Below are positions 7,653-17,890 of a stretch of 64,000 nt of DNA, piece after piece. The position numbers and the translations under genes were made by a program. Each line of letters opens with the position of its first letter. Within the stretch, counting starts at the first letter, position 1. The stretch is from Sphingopyxis sp. (GTDB lineage Bacteria > Pseudomonadota > Alphaproteobacteria > Sphingomonadales > Sphingomonadaceae): positions 1-64,000 of the forward strand of contig JAEULK010000096.1 of NCBI GenBank assembly GCA_016793775.1, written 5' to 3'. A model generated the notes under the pieces. It made no database searches, was not told the DNA's origin, and saw only the letters and a list, made by a program, of their open reading frames with translations.

Positions 7653-10090
7653 CACGATGCCCGCTGCGCGGCGTCGAGCGCCGCCGAAGTCGCCTCGGTC
7701 AGCTGCGCGACCGAAAAGGGTTTGGGCAGGAAGGACACATGATCAATATCGATCGACTGGCGCAATTGTTCCTCGGCATAGCCGGACATGAATAAAACAG
7801 GCACGTCGGGACGCTGACCGCGCAAGATGCGTACCATCGCAGGACCATCCATCGTCGGCATCATCACGTCGCTCAGGATCAGGTCGACCTTTTCCATCTT
7901 GCCGAAACGTTCGATCCCCTCCTCGCCCTGCGACGCGGTGACAACGGTATAGCCCGCGCGGGTCAGCGCGCGCTCGGCGACGGCGCGCACCATATCCTCG
8001 TCCTCGACCAGCAGGATCGTGCCGGTGCCCCATTGGCTCTTCTTGGGCTTGGGCGGCGGCGGCGCGGCGGCGGGCGCGTCCTTTTCGGCGCGATGGACGG
8101 GCAGGTAGATGGTGAAGCTCGCCCCCTCGCCCGGTCTGCTGTCGGCGAAGATGAAGCCCGCCGACTGCTTGATGATGCCATAGACGGTCGAGAGGCCGAG
8201 CCCGGTTCCCTTGCCGACATCCTTGGTGGTGAAAAAGGGCTCGAAAATCTTGGGCAGCACATCGGCGGGGATGCCGCCGCCGGTGTCGCTGACCTTGAGC
8301 GCGCTATAATCGGCGGGGGGCATCACATCGCTGCCCATCGCGCGCACCTCGGCGGCGGTGACCGGATAGGTCTCCATCGTCAGCGTGCCCTGCCCCGCCA
8401 TCGCGTCGCGCGCGTTGACCGCCAGGTTGATGATCACCTGTTCGAGCTGGCCCGGGTCGGCGCGCACCGCACCCAACCCGCGGCCGTGGCGCACCGACAA
8501 TTGCACCGCGTCGCCGATCAGCCGTTTGAGCAGGTGCGAGACTTCGGAAATCACGTCGGGCAATTGCAAAATCTGCGGGCGCAGGGTCTGCTGGCGCGAG
8601 AAGGCGAGCAATTGCCGCGTCAGACTGGCGGCGCGATTGGCGTTGCTGCGGATCTGCTGGATATCGTCATAATCGCTGTCGCCCGGCGTATGCCGCATCA
8701 GCATCAGGTCGCAGCTGCCGAGCACCGCGGTCAGAATGTTGTTGAAGTCGTGCGCGACGCCACCCGCGAGTTGACCGACCGCCTGCATCTTCGATGCCTG
8801 TGCGACCTGGCGCTTGAGCCGCGACTCCTCACTTGAGTCTTTAAGGCTGAGCAGCACCGCCGCCTCGCCCAGCCCGCGCACCCCGACGACGCGCATCGAC
8901 ACCGGCTCGTCGCCCTGCCCCGCCAGCCGGATCGACAGGTCGCCGCCGACCTGCTGCCCGCTGCTGTGGCGGCGGATCATGTCGGCGAGCGGCCCCTTGT
9001 CCTCGCCCACGACGATGTCACCCGGGTAACGCGGCATCTTCGTCTCGGTCAGCCCGGCGGCGCGGACGAAGGCGCGGTTCATGTAAAGGAAGCGCCCGTC
9101 GCGATCGACCATCGCGAGCCCGAAAGGCAGCAGCGACAGCAAGGTTTCGACATAGGTCTGCGCGGTGCCGCGGTCGGCGGCGCCGATCTCCTCGTCGATC
9201 AGCGCGAGCAGCATCGGGCCGTGGCTGTGGGCGGGGATCAGCGGAATCTGCAACAGGCGGACCGGGGTCGCGCGCTCGCCCTCGCGCCCGAAATAGAGCG
9301 TCCCGGCATCGTCGAGGCGGAGCAGGGGGGCAACGTCGCGCCCGGCATAGTGGCTGGCGTCGCTCTCGCCGAGCGCGCGCAGCAGGAAGGCGTGGTTGGC
9401 GACACGCAGCCGCCCTTCGGCATTGACCAGCGCCGCCATGATGCCCGCCTGCCCCAGCGTACGCCCGGCCGGCCCGTCGAGATGGCGGCTGATTTCGGTG
9501 ACGAGGTCGAGCCGTTCGACCGTCGAGAAACGCCAGACCAGATAATCTTCGGCAAGGCCCGTCCGCACCACCTGCGCGCGCAAGTGCAGCGTCCCGACCA
9601 GCAGGTCGTCGGCCCCGCCCTCGCCGTCGCGCCACGCGGTGCGGCCAGCGTTCTTGAGCAGCTCGGCGCCGCGCCCTTCGAGTGGCAGTCCGGGCGGCGT
9701 TACGAAACCGCCCATCCAGGTCGCGAACAGGTCGTTGGCGCAGACGAGCCGCCCGGCGCGGTCGGTCACCGCGATACCGACATCGTCATGGTCGACCGCG
9801 GCGCGCAGCATCGTCCAGTCGGGCGCCGCCGCTTCGCCGGTTGCGACCGCCGGAAACAGGCGGCGGAGCAAAACCACCGCCCCGCCCGCGAGCGCGAGTC
9901 CGGCGAAGAACCCCGCCGCCAATACGCCGTCGCGCGTCGCCCAGAACAGCAGCGCGGCGGACAGGATCGCCAGCCCGCCGATCAGCCCCGCGTCGAAACG
10001 CGACAGCCCGCCGGGCAGCATCGCCGACGCCCCCGGGCCTGCCCCCCTGCCGATGTCGGAATCAGCGGAAGGCAGGCTCGTGGTGGTCAA
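7652..10090 (-). CDS. cckA: Hybrid sensor histidine kinase CckA (cell-cycle kinase)
   Basis: Bifunctional kinase/phosphatase feeding the CckA-ChpT-CtrA phosphorelay; inner-membrane protein of 812 residues. Domains in order: two transmembrane helices near the N-terminus ([20 protein letters not shown] and a following hydrophobic segment), PAS-like sensor regions (one with [20 protein letters not shown]), dimerisation/phospho-acceptor motif [20 protein letters not shown], ATPase boxes ([38 protein letters not shown]), and a C-terminal receiver ([29 protein letters not shown]). The phospho-acceptor region matches CckA closely. The annotated start is TTG with a good AGGGA site; ATG at 10021 is an alternative. 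The response regulator gene follows directly, and the partner ChpT is encoded 15 kb away. Confidence 0.92.
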   Translation of the reverse strand: MTTTSLPSADSDIGRGAGPGASAMLPGGLSRFDAGLIGGLAILSAALLFWATRDGVLAAGFFAGLALAGGAVVLLRRLFPAVATGEAAAPDWTMLRAAVDHDDVGIAVTDRAGRLVCANDLFATWMGGFVTPPGLPLEGRGAELLKNAGRTAWRDGEGGADDLLVGTLHLRAQVVRTGLAEDYLVWRFSTVERLDLVTEISRHLDGPAGRTLGQAGIMAALVNAEGRLRVANHAFLLRALGESDASHYAGRDVAPLLRLDDAGTLYFGREGERATPVRLLQIPLIPAHSHGPMLLALIDEEIGAADRGTAQTYVETLLSLLPFGLAMVDRDGRFLYMNRAFVRAAGLTETKMPRYPGDIVVGEDKGPLADMIRRHSSGQQVGGDLSIRLAGQGDEPVSMRVVGVRGLGEAAVLLSLKDSSEESRLKRQVAQASKMQAVGQLAGGVAHDFNNILTAVLGSCDLMLMRHTPGDSDYDDIQQIRSNANRAASLTRQLLAFSRQQTLRPQILQLPDVISEVSHLLKRLIGDAVQLSVRHGRGLGAVRADPGQLEQVIINLAVNARDAMAGQGTLTMETYPVTAAEVRAMGSDVMPPADYSALKVSDTGGGIPADVLPKIFEPFFTTKDVGKGTGLGLSTVYGIIKQSAGFIFADSRPGEGASFTIYLPVHRAEKDAPAAAPPPPKPKKSQWGTGTILLVEDEDMVRAVAERALTRAGYTVVTASQGEEGIERFGKMEKVDLILSDVMMPTMDGPAMVRILRGQRPDVPVLFMSGYAEEQLRQSIDIDHVSFLPKPFSVAQLTEATSAALDAAQRAS

Positions 10091-10110
10091 CGATATTTCC
10101 CTTTATGGCG

Positions 10111-12168
10111 TTACCAGATGCGGACGCGCTCTTCCGGCGTCAGATAGAGCTTCTGGCCTTCCTGTACCTGATAGGCCTTATACCAAGGGTCAAGGTTGCG
10201 CGAGACCCAAGTCCGCTGGATCGAGGGCGAATGCGGATCGGTGGTGATGCGCTGCGACAGATTCTGTTCGCGATAGTTGCGCCGCCACACCTGCGCCCAG
10301 CCGAGGAAGAAACGCTGGTCGCCGGTCAGCCCGTCGATCACCGGCGCATCCTTGCCGCCCAGCGACTTCTTGTACGCGTCATAGGCGATGGTCAGGCCGG
10401 CGAGGTCGCCGATATTCTCGCCGAGCGTGAAGGTGCCGTCGAGCTTTTCGCCGGGCAGCACTTCATAGGCGTCATATTGCGCGACCAGCGCCTTGCCGGC
10501 GGCCTCGAACGCCTTGACGTCTTCGGGGGTCCACCAGTCGGCGAGCTTGCCGGTCTCGTCATATTTCGCGCCCTGGTCGTCGAAATGATGGCTGATTTCG
10601 TGGCCGATCACCGCGCCGATGCCGCCGTAATTGACCGCCGCGTCGGCCTTGGGATCGAAGAAGGGCGGCTGCAGGATCGCGGCGGGAAAGACGATCTCGT
10701 TCATGCCGAAATTGGCATAGGCGTTGACTTCCATCGGGGTCATCCCCCATTCCCAGCGACGGATCGGACCGCCGAGGCGGCTGACATTGTCGTCATGCGC
10801 GAACTGATTGGACCGCAGCGCGTTGCCGAACAGGTCGCCGGCCTTGATCTCCAGCTTGCTATAATCCTTCCACCGGTCGGGATAGCCGATCTTGGTGGTG
10901 AAATTGGCGAGCTTCTTCTTGGCCTTCACCTTGGTACCCGGCTGCATCCATTCGAGCTGGCCGATGCGGGTGTCGAGCGCGGCGAGCACATTTTTGACCA
11001 GCACGTCCATCGCCGCCTTGGTTTCGGGCGGGAAATATTTCGCGACATAGTCCTGCCCAACGGCTTCGCCGAGATTGCCGGTGGTGAAGTCGACCGCGCG
11101 CTTCCAGCGCTCCTGCATCTGCGGCGTGCCCGACAGCGCGGTGCCATAGAAGGAGAAGGCTTCCTGCGCGACCGCATCGGGCAGCACGCCCGAGAAGCCG
11201 TCGAGGCTGCGCACGATCAGCGCGTCGCGGATCACGCCGATCGGCGCGTCGGCGAGCAACTTGGCTTCGCCGGTGAAGGCGCTCGGCTGCGACACGAGGA
11301 GCGAATCCTCGTTGACCCCGATGCCGCGGATGAAGGTCGACCAGTCGAAGCCCGGCGCGGCCTTGGCCAGCTCGGCGATGGTCATCTTGTTATAGACCTT
11401 GGTCACGTCGCTGCTGTCGTTCTTGTCCCAATGGACCGCCGCGACCTGCTTTTCGAAGTCATAGATCGCCTGCGCGCGCGCCGCGGCATTGGTCTCGCCG
11501 GCCAGCGTCAGGACATTTTCGAGATGCTTGAGATAGGCCGCCTGCAGCTTGGCGTTGCGATCGCCTTCCTTCAGATAGAAGTCGCGGTCGGGCATGCCGA
11601 TGCCGCCCTGGAAAATCGTATAGATATAGACGTCGGGATTCTTGTCGTCCTGCCCGACATAGCCGCCGAAGAAATGCTGGACGCCGCTGCGATCGGCCTC
11701 GGCGAGCAGCTTGGCGAGGCCGGGCTTGTCGACCGCCTTGATCTTGGCAAGCCAGGGCTGGATCGGCGCGAGGCCCTTGGCTTCGACCGCCGCGCCGTCG
11801 AGATAGGACGCATAGGCGCGGCCGATCATGCTGTTCGGATCGTCCTTGGCGACGTCGAGGATTTCGCGGGTGCGCGCCTGCGACAGGTCGGCGAGCGCGG
11901 TGAACATGCCGTAATTGGACTTGTCGTTCGGAATCTGGGTGTTCTTCGCCCAGGTGCCGTTGGCGAAGGCGTAGAAATCGTCGCCCGGCTTCACGGCGGT
12001 GTCCATACCGGCTTGGTCGAAACCGAAATCGCCGATCTGCGGCTTGGCGGCGGCCGGCGCAGCAGCGGCGGCGGGCTTGTCCTCGGCCATGGCGGGCGTG
12101 GCGGCGACGAGCAGGGCGCCCAGCGCCGCGGTCGCCCAAAGGCGCGAGTTGTGAGTCAGACGTGTCAT
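10111..12168 (-). CDS. M13-family zinc metallopeptidase (neprilysin/PepO-like)
   Basis: Periplasmic or exported oligopeptidase of 685 residues. Signal peptide at the start (LWATAALGALLVAATPAMAE), then the long helical M13 N-terminal domain beginning PGDDFYAFANGTW, and the catalytic region with the zinc motif GHEISHHFDDQGAKYD (HExxH) and GENIGDLAGL containing the third zinc ligand. The family's conserved C-terminal Trp is the last residue. Start ATG 12168 was chosen over the longer open frame because it gives the signal peptide; the 87 upstream residues are arginine-rich and run into intergenic DNA. Likely monocistronic. Confidence 0.93.
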   Translation of the reverse strand: MTRLTHNSRLWATAALGALLVAATPAMAEDKPAAAAAPAAAKPQIGDFGFDQAGMDTAVKPGDDFYAFANGTWAKNTQIPNDKSNYGMFTALADLSQARTREILDVAKDDPNSMIGRAYASYLDGAAVEAKGLAPIQPWLAKIKAVDKPGLAKLLAEADRSGVQHFFGGYVGQDDKNPDVYIYTIFQGGIGMPDRDFYLKEGDRNAKLQAAYLKHLENVLTLAGETNAAARAQAIYDFEKQVAAVHWDKNDSSDVTKVYNKMTIAELAKAAPGFDWSTFIRGIGVNEDSLLVSQPSAFTGEAKLLADAPIGVIRDALIVRSLDGFSGVLPDAVAQEAFSFYGTALSGTPQMQERWKRAVDFTTGNLGEAVGQDYVAKYFPPETKAAMDVLVKNVLAALDTRIGQLEWMQPGTKVKAKKKLANFTTKIGYPDRWKDYSKLEIKAGDLFGNALRSNQFAHDDNVSRLGGPIRRWEWGMTPMEVNAYANFGMNEIVFPAAILQPPFFDPKADAAVNYGGIGAVIGHEISHHFDDQGAKYDETGKLADWWTPEDVKAFEAAGKALVAQYDAYEVLPGEKLDGTFTLGENIGDLAGLTIAYDAYKKSLGGKDAPVIDGLTGDQRFFLGWAQVWRRNYREQNLSQRITTDPHSPSIQRTWVSRNLDPWYKAYQVQEGQKLYLTPEERVRIW

Positions 12169-12250
12169 GATATTCCCCGGTCGTATAGGGCCCCGCGCCG
12201 GGCGCGGAGCGGTCTGCGATGGGAAAGCTATAGACCTGCGCGCGGCGCGT

Positions 12251-12865
12251 TCAACGGGTCGCGGTGTCGCTCGTCGAAGCCTCAAGTCGTTTGTCGCGCG
12301 CGCGGTGCAATTTCCGGCGCCAGCGCAGTCGGATCCAATTGTCCCAGAACAGCGCCGCGAGCACATAGCCGACCACCGCCGACACCGCCGAAATGACGAA
12401 CAATCCGGCGACGAGCGCCGGCGCCGCATCGGACAAAAGCCAGCGCAACCAGTCGCCGACCGACGCGCCCCTTTCGATCATGACATAGAAGGTCGAGACA
12501 TTGGCCTCGAGCCCGAAAATCCGGTCGCCGAGCCACACCGACGCCGCGATGATGAAGGGCGTGGTCAACGGATTCGACAAAAAGGTCATCGCCGCGCCGA
12601 TCGGGATATTGGCGCGAAACGGCAGCGCGAGCAGCGCGACGCCGAGAATCTGGACGCCGGGGATCAGGAAGAAGATGCCGACGAACAGCCCGAGCGCGGT
12701 CCCGCGCGGCACCGAGGTGCGGGTGAAGCGCCACAAGTGACTATGCGCGACCCGGTGGGCAAAGGGCTTGATGAAGCGGCTCGCCAGCAATTCCTCGCGG
12801 CTGGGCGAGTTGCGGCGGATCCAGTTCATCACCGCCGCCTTATCTTTGGGCTTGCCGCCGCTCAT
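12251..12865 (-). CDS. DUF2062 membrane protein
   Basis: Inner-membrane protein of 204 residues. The DUF2062 signature is visible: [23 protein letters not shown] followed by [21 protein letters not shown], with three or more hydrophobic segments and a basic C-terminus ([15 protein letters not shown]). Function of the family is unknown; similar proteins are often encoded near cell-envelope genes. Its ATG overlaps the TGA of smpB by 4 bp, so the dapA-(small gene)-smpB-DUF2062 genes form one transcription unit. Confidence 0.85.
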   Translation of the reverse strand: MSGGKPKDKAAVMNWIRRNSPSREELLASRFIKPFAHRVAHSHLWRFTRTSVPRGTALGLFVGIFFLIPGVQILGVALLALPFRANIPIGAAMTFLSNPLTTPFIIAASVWLGDRIFGLEANVSTFYVMIERGASVGDWLRWLLSDAAPALVAGLFVISAVSAVVGYVLAALFWDNWIRLRWRRKLHRARDKRLEASTSDTATR

Positions 12866-13347
12866 CCGCGGTCCTTCATCAACCGCTGCTTGTCGCGCTT
12901 CCAGTCGCGTTCCTTGATCGACTCGCGCTTGTCGTGCGCCTTCTTGCCCTTGGCGAGCGCGAGCTCGACCTTGGCACGGCCGCTGCTGTTGAAATAGACC
13001 GACAGCGGGACGAGCGTCATGCCCTGCCGCGCCACCCCGGCATGCATCTTGTTGATCTCGCGCCAGTTGAGCAGCAGCTTGCGCGGCCGTTTCGGCTCGT
13101 GGTTCAGGCGGTTGCCATGGCTATATTCGGGAATGTTGGCGTTGATCAGCCACACCTCGCCGCCGGTCACCTCGGCATAGCTTTCGGCGATCGTGCCCTC
13201 GCCGAAGCGCAGCGCCTTCACCTCGGTGCCTTGCAAGGCGATGCCCGCCTCGAACACCTGTTCGATGCTATAGTCGAAGCGCGCGCGCCGGTTCTCGGCG
13301 ACGATCTTCTTCTTGTCGAATTCGGCGGCGGACTGCGGACGGGCCAT
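12862..13347 (-). CDS. smpB: SsrA-binding protein SmpB
   Basis: Binds tmRNA and escorts it to stalled ribosomes in trans-translation. 161 residues, normal length. Signatures: [39 protein letters not shown], and the basic C-terminal tail ([19 protein letters not shown]) that occupies the empty mRNA channel. Lies between the small 101-residue gene (1 bp gap) and the DUF2062 gene (4-bp overlap). The tmRNA gene itself was not found in this window. Confidence 0.98.
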   Translation of the reverse strand: MARPQSAAEFDKKKIVAENRRARFDYSIEQVFEAGIALQGTEVKALRFGEGTIAESYAEVTGGEVWLINANIPEYSHGNRLNHEPKRPRKLLLNWREINKMHAGVARQGMTLVPLSVYFNSSGRAKVELALAKGKKAHDKRESIKERDWKRDKQRLMKDRG

Positions 13348-13348
13348 A

Positions 13349-13654
13349 TTAAATCAAATCGTACTTCTTCAAAATTCCAGCAATACGTTCCGACGAACCA
13401 GCGCCAACGTTCCGCATCGGCTTCCAAGCCGATAAATAGGGTTTGTCGCGCGCCTCTAGGACGGCGCTGATGTTACCCATTCGATATTGAACGGCACCCT
13501 CAGTTCGGCCCGGCACCTGCTTCAGTGCCCGAGATACAAAAAGATCCTTGGCAACTGCACGCTCAAATCCATACCGTCGAACAGCATCGGCATACTGCGA
13601 CACGCAGGCTTCAAGCTCTTCATCTGACCAATTTTCGTCGTAACGCGAATTCAT
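13349..13654 (-). CDS. Small protein resembling the N-terminal module of HNH-endonuclease proteins
   Basis: 101 residues. The pattern [18 protein letters not shown], then a basic helix, [20 protein letters not shown], and [14 protein letters not shown] is one I recall at the N-terminus of many HNH-domain proteins, where it precedes the nuclease domain. Here no nuclease part follows: the frame stops right after the module, 1 bp before smpB. It is noticeably less GC-rich than its neighbours, suggesting acquisition, yet its ATG overlaps the dapA stop by 4 bp, so it is translated with dapA. DNA binding is a guess; no catalytic residues are present. Confidence 0.65.
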   Translation of the reverse strand: MNSRYDENWSDEELEACVSQYADAVRRYGFERAVAKDLFVSRALKQVPGRTEGAVQYRMGNISAVLEARDKPYLSAWKPMRNVGAGSSERIAGILKKYDLI

Positions 13655-14526
13655 AGGACCCCCGCCGCGGACAGCGCGGCATCGACGGCTTTGCGCGATG
13701 CATCGGACGCCGGGATGATAGGTAGGCGCACTTCGGGCGAAAACCAGTCGTGGATGCGCGACAGCGCATATTTTGCCGGCGCGGGCGAGGCGTCACTGAA
13801 CATCGCCTTGTGGAGGTCGAACAGCCGGTCGTGCAGCGCCAGCGCGCGGGTCCAGTCGCCCGCGGCACAGGCGGCGGCGAAATCGGCGCACAGCCGCGGC
13901 GCGACATTGGCCGAGACCGAGATGCAGCCGGCGCCGCCCAACACCGCGTGCGGCAGCCACAAATCGTCGTTGCCGCTGAGCTGGCAGAAAGCCGCGCCCG
14001 CCCCCGCGCGGTGCATGGTGACGCGGGCGAGGTCGCCGCTCGCATCCTTGATCGCGACGACGCTCGGCATTTGGGCGAGTTCGATCATCGTCTCGGCGCT
14101 GATGTCGGCGACGGTGCGGCCGGGGACGTTATAGACGACGATCGGCAGGTCGCAGGCATCGGCGAGCGCGGCGAAATGGGCGAGCAGCCCCGCCTGCGTC
14201 GGCTTATTGTAATAGGGCGCAACGACCAGCGCCGCGGCGGCGCCGGCGGCCTGCGCATAGCGCATGTGGCGGACGGCGGTCGCCGTGTCGTTCGAACCGC
14301 AACCCGCGATCACCGGCACCCGACCGGCGGCGGCCTCAAGGCAGGTGTCGATGACCTGATAATGTTCGTCGAAGCCGAGAGTGGGACTCTCGCCCGTCGT
14401 GCCGCACGGAACCAGCGCGCTCGTCCCCTCACCGATCTGCCAGTCGACGAGCCGTTTCAACGCCGGGGCGTCGAACGCACCGTCGCGAAATGGTGTCACC
14501 AAGGCGGGAATCGACCCGGAAAACAT
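13651..14526 (-). CDS. dapA: 4-hydroxy-tetrahydrodipicolinate synthase
   Basis: Condenses pyruvate with aspartate semialdehyde, the first committed step to diaminopimelate and lysine. 291 residues, standard TIM-barrel length. Active-site features: GTTGESPTL near residue 45, IVVYNVPGRT (catalytic Tyr), and VVAIKDASGDL (Schiff-base Lys). Start ATG 14526. First gene of the dapA-small gene-smpB-DUF2062 unit. Confidence 0.97.
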   Translation of the reverse strand: MFSGSIPALVTPFRDGAFDAPALKRLVDWQIGEGTSALVPCGTTGESPTLGFDEHYQVIDTCLEAAAGRVPVIAGCGSNDTATAVRHMRYAQAAGAAAALVVAPYYNKPTQAGLLAHFAALADACDLPIVVYNVPGRTVADISAETMIELAQMPSVVAIKDASGDLARVTMHRAGAGAAFCQLSGNDDLWLPHAVLGGAGCISVSANVAPRLCADFAAACAAGDWTRALALHDRLFDLHKAMFSDASPAPAKYALSRIHDWFSPEVRLPIIPASDASRKAVDAALSAAGVL

Positions 14527-14626
14527 GCTCGGCTCCTTTACAAAGACTCCACGTGGCCGATAGACAGCCTCGGCGCGCCGCCTATTGAACGCCTATTCAG
14601 CGCCCCGCAAGGAGTTTGCCACTAGC

Positions 14627-16654
14627 ATGGCCCTTATGAATTCGCTGCTACCCGTTTCGCGCCTCGCGCTCGCCGCGGCCCTTTTCCTTCCCTCCCTCGC
14701 GCACGCCAGCGAACTCACTCCCGACCAGATGGCCTGGTACCGCGCCCAGATGGGGCTGGCCTCGGCGTCCGCCTCGCCGCCGCAGACGACCAGTTCGGTC
14801 GGCGACGCGGTGATGGAATGGCGGCGGCTGACCGCCAACACCGGCGCCTCCTTCGATCAGCTGTCGCGCTTCCTGCTCGCCAACAAGGGCTGGCCCGACG
14901 CCGACAAGATGCGCGTGCGCGCCGAAAAGGCGATCGCGATCGACAGCTATGATCCCGCCCGCACGCTCGCCTTTTTTCAGGCCTATCCGCCGCAGACCGC
15001 GAGCGGCCACCTGCGTCTCGCGCTCGCGCTCAACGCGACGGGGCGGCGCGACGAGGCGATTGCCGCGGCGCGCCGCGCTTGGACCGGCGGCACCCTCGAC
15101 GAGGTCGAGACCAGCCGCGCCCTCTCCTTCTTTTCGGGCACGCTGACGCCCGCCGACCACGACGCGCGCATGGACCGGCTGCTCTGGTCGGGCGCGACCG
15201 GCGCCGCCAGCCGCCAGCTCGTCTATACCTCGCCCGAAAGGCGCCCGATCTTCGCTGCGCGGCTCGCCATGCGCAGCAGCGCGGTCGATGCCGCGCTGCA
15301 GGCCGCGGCAGTCGAAAGCGCCAGCCCGTCGCTGATCCGCAGCGATGCGGGCTATATCACCGACAAGGCGACCTGGCTGCGCAAGGCCAACCGCGTCGTC
15401 GAAGCGCGCGCGCTGCTCGCCGCCCCGCGCAGCCTGGCCAGCGCGCCGACCGACGCCGAGGAATGGCTCGAGACCTTGCTGACCAACGCGCGCGCCGCCG
15501 ACAGCGCCGGCGACAAGCTGACCGCCTATAATATCGCGCGCCAGTTCACCGACACCTTCCCGCCCGGCACGGTCGTCCGCGAAACGCCGCTCAGCGTGCG
15601 CGACGATTATACCTCGCTCGCCTGGCTCGCCGGCCAGCTCGCCTTCCGCGACCTGCGGCGCCCCGCCGAAGCCGCGCAGCTCTATCGCCTCTATGGCGAG
15701 GCAGCGCGTTCGGCGCAGACGCGCACCAAAGGCTTTTACTGGGCCGGGCGCGCCGCGCTCGCCGCGGGCGACCGCGCCGCCGCCGAGGCGCAGTTCGCCG
15801 ACGCCGCGCAGCATTATGACCAATATTATGGCCAGTTGTCGCTCGAACGGCTGGGACGCGCGCAGCCCAAACCGAACCCCGTGCCGACGATCGAGGTCAG
15901 CCAGTCGGAGAGGGTCAATTTTGAGGATGATCGCCTGGTCCGCGCCGCGCGCGCGCTGGGCGAGATCGGGGCATGGCGCGAGCAGTCGCAGTTCCTCCGC
16001 GCGCTCGCCAATCGCGCGCGCTCGCCGTCCGATCATGTGCTCGCCGGCCAGCTCGCCGCGCAAATCGGTCGCCCCGACCTTGGCGTGATGATCGGCCGCA
16101 GCGCGCAGGCGAACAGCCTCGACGCGGTCGAGGTGTCGGGTTTCCCGACCGTGCGCGTGCCGGTTGGCCATGAAGGAAACTGGACCTTCATCCACGCGAT
16201 CACCCGTCAGGAAAGCCAGTTCGACCGCCAGGCGATCAGCTCGGCCAAGGCCCGCGGCATGATGCAGTTGATGCCCGGCACCGCCGCCGAAGTCGCGGGC
16301 AAATTGGGGCTCGGCTATGACGTCGCCTTGCTGACGAGCGACACCAATTACAACATGACGCTCGGTTCGACCTATTTCCAGCAAATGCTGAGCTATTTCG
16401 GCGGCAGCTACCCGCTCGCGGTCGCAGCCTATAACGCCGGGCCGGGCAATGTGAACAAATGGCTGCGCGCCAACGGCGATCCGCGCAATGGCACGATCGA
16501 GATGGTCGACTGGATCGAGGCGATCCCGATCTTCGAGACGCGCAACTATGTCCAGCGCGTGCTCGAAAATGCCGTCGTGTACGACACACTGCGCGACCGG
16601 CCGCTGCCGAGCGCCCCGCTGAGCTTCTACCTCGGCAAGCGAACCCCCGGCTGA
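14627..16654 (+). CDS. slt: Soluble lytic murein transglycosylase
   Basis: Periplasmic enzyme of 675 residues that cleaves peptidoglycan glycan strands with formation of anhydromuropeptides. Signal peptide LLPVSRLALAAALFLPSLAHA, a long alpha-superhelical (U-shaped) domain rich in Ala/Arg, then a C-terminal SLT catalytic domain with the catalytic Glu in ITRQESQFDRQAIS and the GMMQLMPGTA and AVAAYNAGPGNV motifs. Start ATG 14627 has an AAGGAG site 12 bp before; ATG 14636 is also possible. It starts divergently from dapA and is followed after 5 bp by greB. Confidence 0.94.
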   Translation: MALMNSLLPVSRLALAAALFLPSLAHASELTPDQMAWYRAQMGLASASASPPQTTSSVGDAVMEWRRLTANTGASFDQLSRFLLANKGWPDADKMRVRAEKAIAIDSYDPARTLAFFQAYPPQTASGHLRLALALNATGRRDEAIAAARRAWTGGTLDEVETSRALSFFSGTLTPADHDARMDRLLWSGATGAASRQLVYTSPERRPIFAARLAMRSSAVDAALQAAAVESASPSLIRSDAGYITDKATWLRKANRVVEARALLAAPRSLASAPTDAEEWLETLLTNARAADSAGDKLTAYNIARQFTDTFPPGTVVRETPLSVRDDYTSLAWLAGQLAFRDLRRPAEAAQLYRLYGEAARSAQTRTKGFYWAGRAALAAGDRAAAEAQFADAAQHYDQYYGQLSLERLGRAQPKPNPVPTIEVSQSERVNFEDDRLVRAARALGEIGAWREQSQFLRALANRARSPSDHVLAGQLAAQIGRPDLGVMIGRSAQANSLDAVEVSGFPTVRVPVGHEGNWTFIHAITRQESQFDRQAISSAKARGMMQLMPGTAAEVAGKLGLGYDVALLTSDTNYNMTLGSTYFQQMLSYFGGSYPLAVAAYNAGPGNVNKWLRANGDPRNGTIEMVDWIEAIPIFETRNYVQRVLENAVVYDTLRDRPLPSAPLSFYLGKRTPG

Positions 16655-16659
16655 CCGCC

Positions 16660-17178
16660 GTGGCGGGGGAAAAGGCGAATATCATCAGTCCGGCGGGATT
16701 CGCCGCGCTGCGCGCCGAATATGACGCGCTGCTGGGCGACGAGCGGCCCAAGCTGGTCGAGGTGATCAGCTGGGCCGCGGGCAATGGCGACCGCAGCGAA
16801 AATGGCGACTATATCTATGGCCGCAAGCGCCTGCGCGAAATCGACCGCCGCCTGTCTTTCCTCGCGCGCCGGATGAAGGCGGCGCGCGTCGTCGATCCGG
16901 CGGCGCAGCCCGACAAGAGCCGCATCTGGTTCGGCGCCACCGCCGAAATCGCTGACGACGACGATGCGCGCCGCACCGTCACCCTCGTCGGCGACGACGA
17001 GGCCGAGGCGGGCGAAGGCCGCATCGGCTGGAACAGCCCCCTCGCCCGCGCCCTCCGCGGTGCCGCGGTGGGCGATCTGCGCACGGTGCACCTGCCCGCG
17101 GGCGCCAAGGATTGGGAAATCATCGCCATCGCCTATCCTGTGCGCGCCGTCACCGACAGCGATGCGGCGACAGCTTAA
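16660..17178 (+). CDS. greB: Transcription elongation factor, GreA/GreB family
   Basis: Rescues backtracked RNA polymerase by stimulating transcript cleavage. 172 residues. The N-terminal coiled coil contains EVISWAAGNGDRSENGDYIYGRKRLREIDRRL, where the D..ENGDY acidic tip and the GRKRLREIDRRL motif are typical of GreB; the C-terminal FKBP-like domain contains GDDEAEAGEGRIGWNSPLARALRG. Starts at GTG 16660, 5 bp past slt; the open frame upstream of it overlaps slt in another frame and was discarded. Confidence 0.92.
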   Translation: MAGEKANIISPAGFAALRAEYDALLGDERPKLVEVISWAAGNGDRSENGDYIYGRKRLREIDRRLSFLARRMKAARVVDPAAQPDKSRIWFGATAEIADDDDARRTVTLVGDDEAEAGEGRIGWNSPLARALRGAAVGDLRTVHLPAGAKDWEIIAIAYPVRAVTDSDAATA

Positions 17179-17215
17179 GGGGCCGCCAACTCGATTGAAC
17201 AAAGGATCACCCCGG

Positions 17216-17881
17216 ATGATGCGAAGCCTGCTCCTGACCACCGCCCTGCTGCTTTGCGGGGCCGCGCATGCGTCAGAACCGTCACCGCGCACCATGAAAA
17301 TCCCGCCGATCACCGACGAACAGCTCAATGCCGGCCTCGAAATGGGGCAGGAAATCGAGGCGCGGGTCGATGGCGACCTCAACGGCGACGGCGACCTCGA
17401 CACCGTCTATGTCGTCGCCAGCCCCGACGAACGCACCGTCAATGTCGTGCTCAGCGTTCGCTCCGAATATGAGGCCGGCCAGACGCTCGGCGGCACTTTC
17501 AAGCTCCAGCCCGACCGGCTCGGCGGCGCGGGGCTGTCGATCAAGCAGGGCGTGCTGGTCATCGAGGATCTGACCGGCGGCACCACCGCGATGTCGGCGA
17601 CCTACCGTTACCGCGTCGCCAAAGCGCAGCCGCGCATGCAGCTAATCGGCATGGACGTGACGATCTACAGCCGCACCTGGGCCCATGACGGCGACGAGAT
17701 GAGCTGGAACGTCGTCACCGGCGACACCGTAACCTCCCACCTCAAGGTCAAGGGCAGCGGCGAGGATGCGAGCTACGAGACGCTCTACACGCGGAAATTC
17801 AAGCGCCCGGCTAGAACGATCTTCATGGAAGACACCCCAGAGCCCGAATATGAGCTGGTGGGGGTCACCAAGGCCAAATAA
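17216..17881 (+). CDS. Secreted hypothetical protein with a DxNGDGDxD calcium-type loop
   Basis: 221 residues with a signal peptide (LLLTTALLLCGAAHAS). The sequence DGDLNGDGDLDTVYVV (about residues 53-68) looks like an FG-GAP/VCBS-type calcium-binding repeat unit; the rest is predicted beta-rich (LSVRSEYEAGQTLGG, GVLVIEDLTGGTTAMSATYR). No enzyme motif. Start ATG 17216 with AAAGGA ribosome-binding site. Sits 37 bp after greB and converges with the small membrane protein gene. Confidence 0.75.
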   Translation: MMRSLLLTTALLLCGAAHASEPSPRTMKIPPITDEQLNAGLEMGQEIEARVDGDLNGDGDLDTVYVVASPDERTVNVVLSVRSEYEAGQTLGGTFKLQPDRLGGAGLSIKQGVLVIEDLTGGTTAMSATYRYRVAKAQPRMQLIGMDVTIYSRTWAHDGDEMSWNVVTGDTVTSHLKVKGSGEDASYETLYTRKFKRPARTIFMEDTPEPEYELVGVTKAK

Positions 17882-17890
17882 CGCGCCGTG

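Noticed and set aside
9682-12396. Open frame of 904 codons on the plus strand
   Set aside because: Antisense to the M13 peptidase and the cckA N-terminus, low-complexity Arg-rich beginning, no domains.
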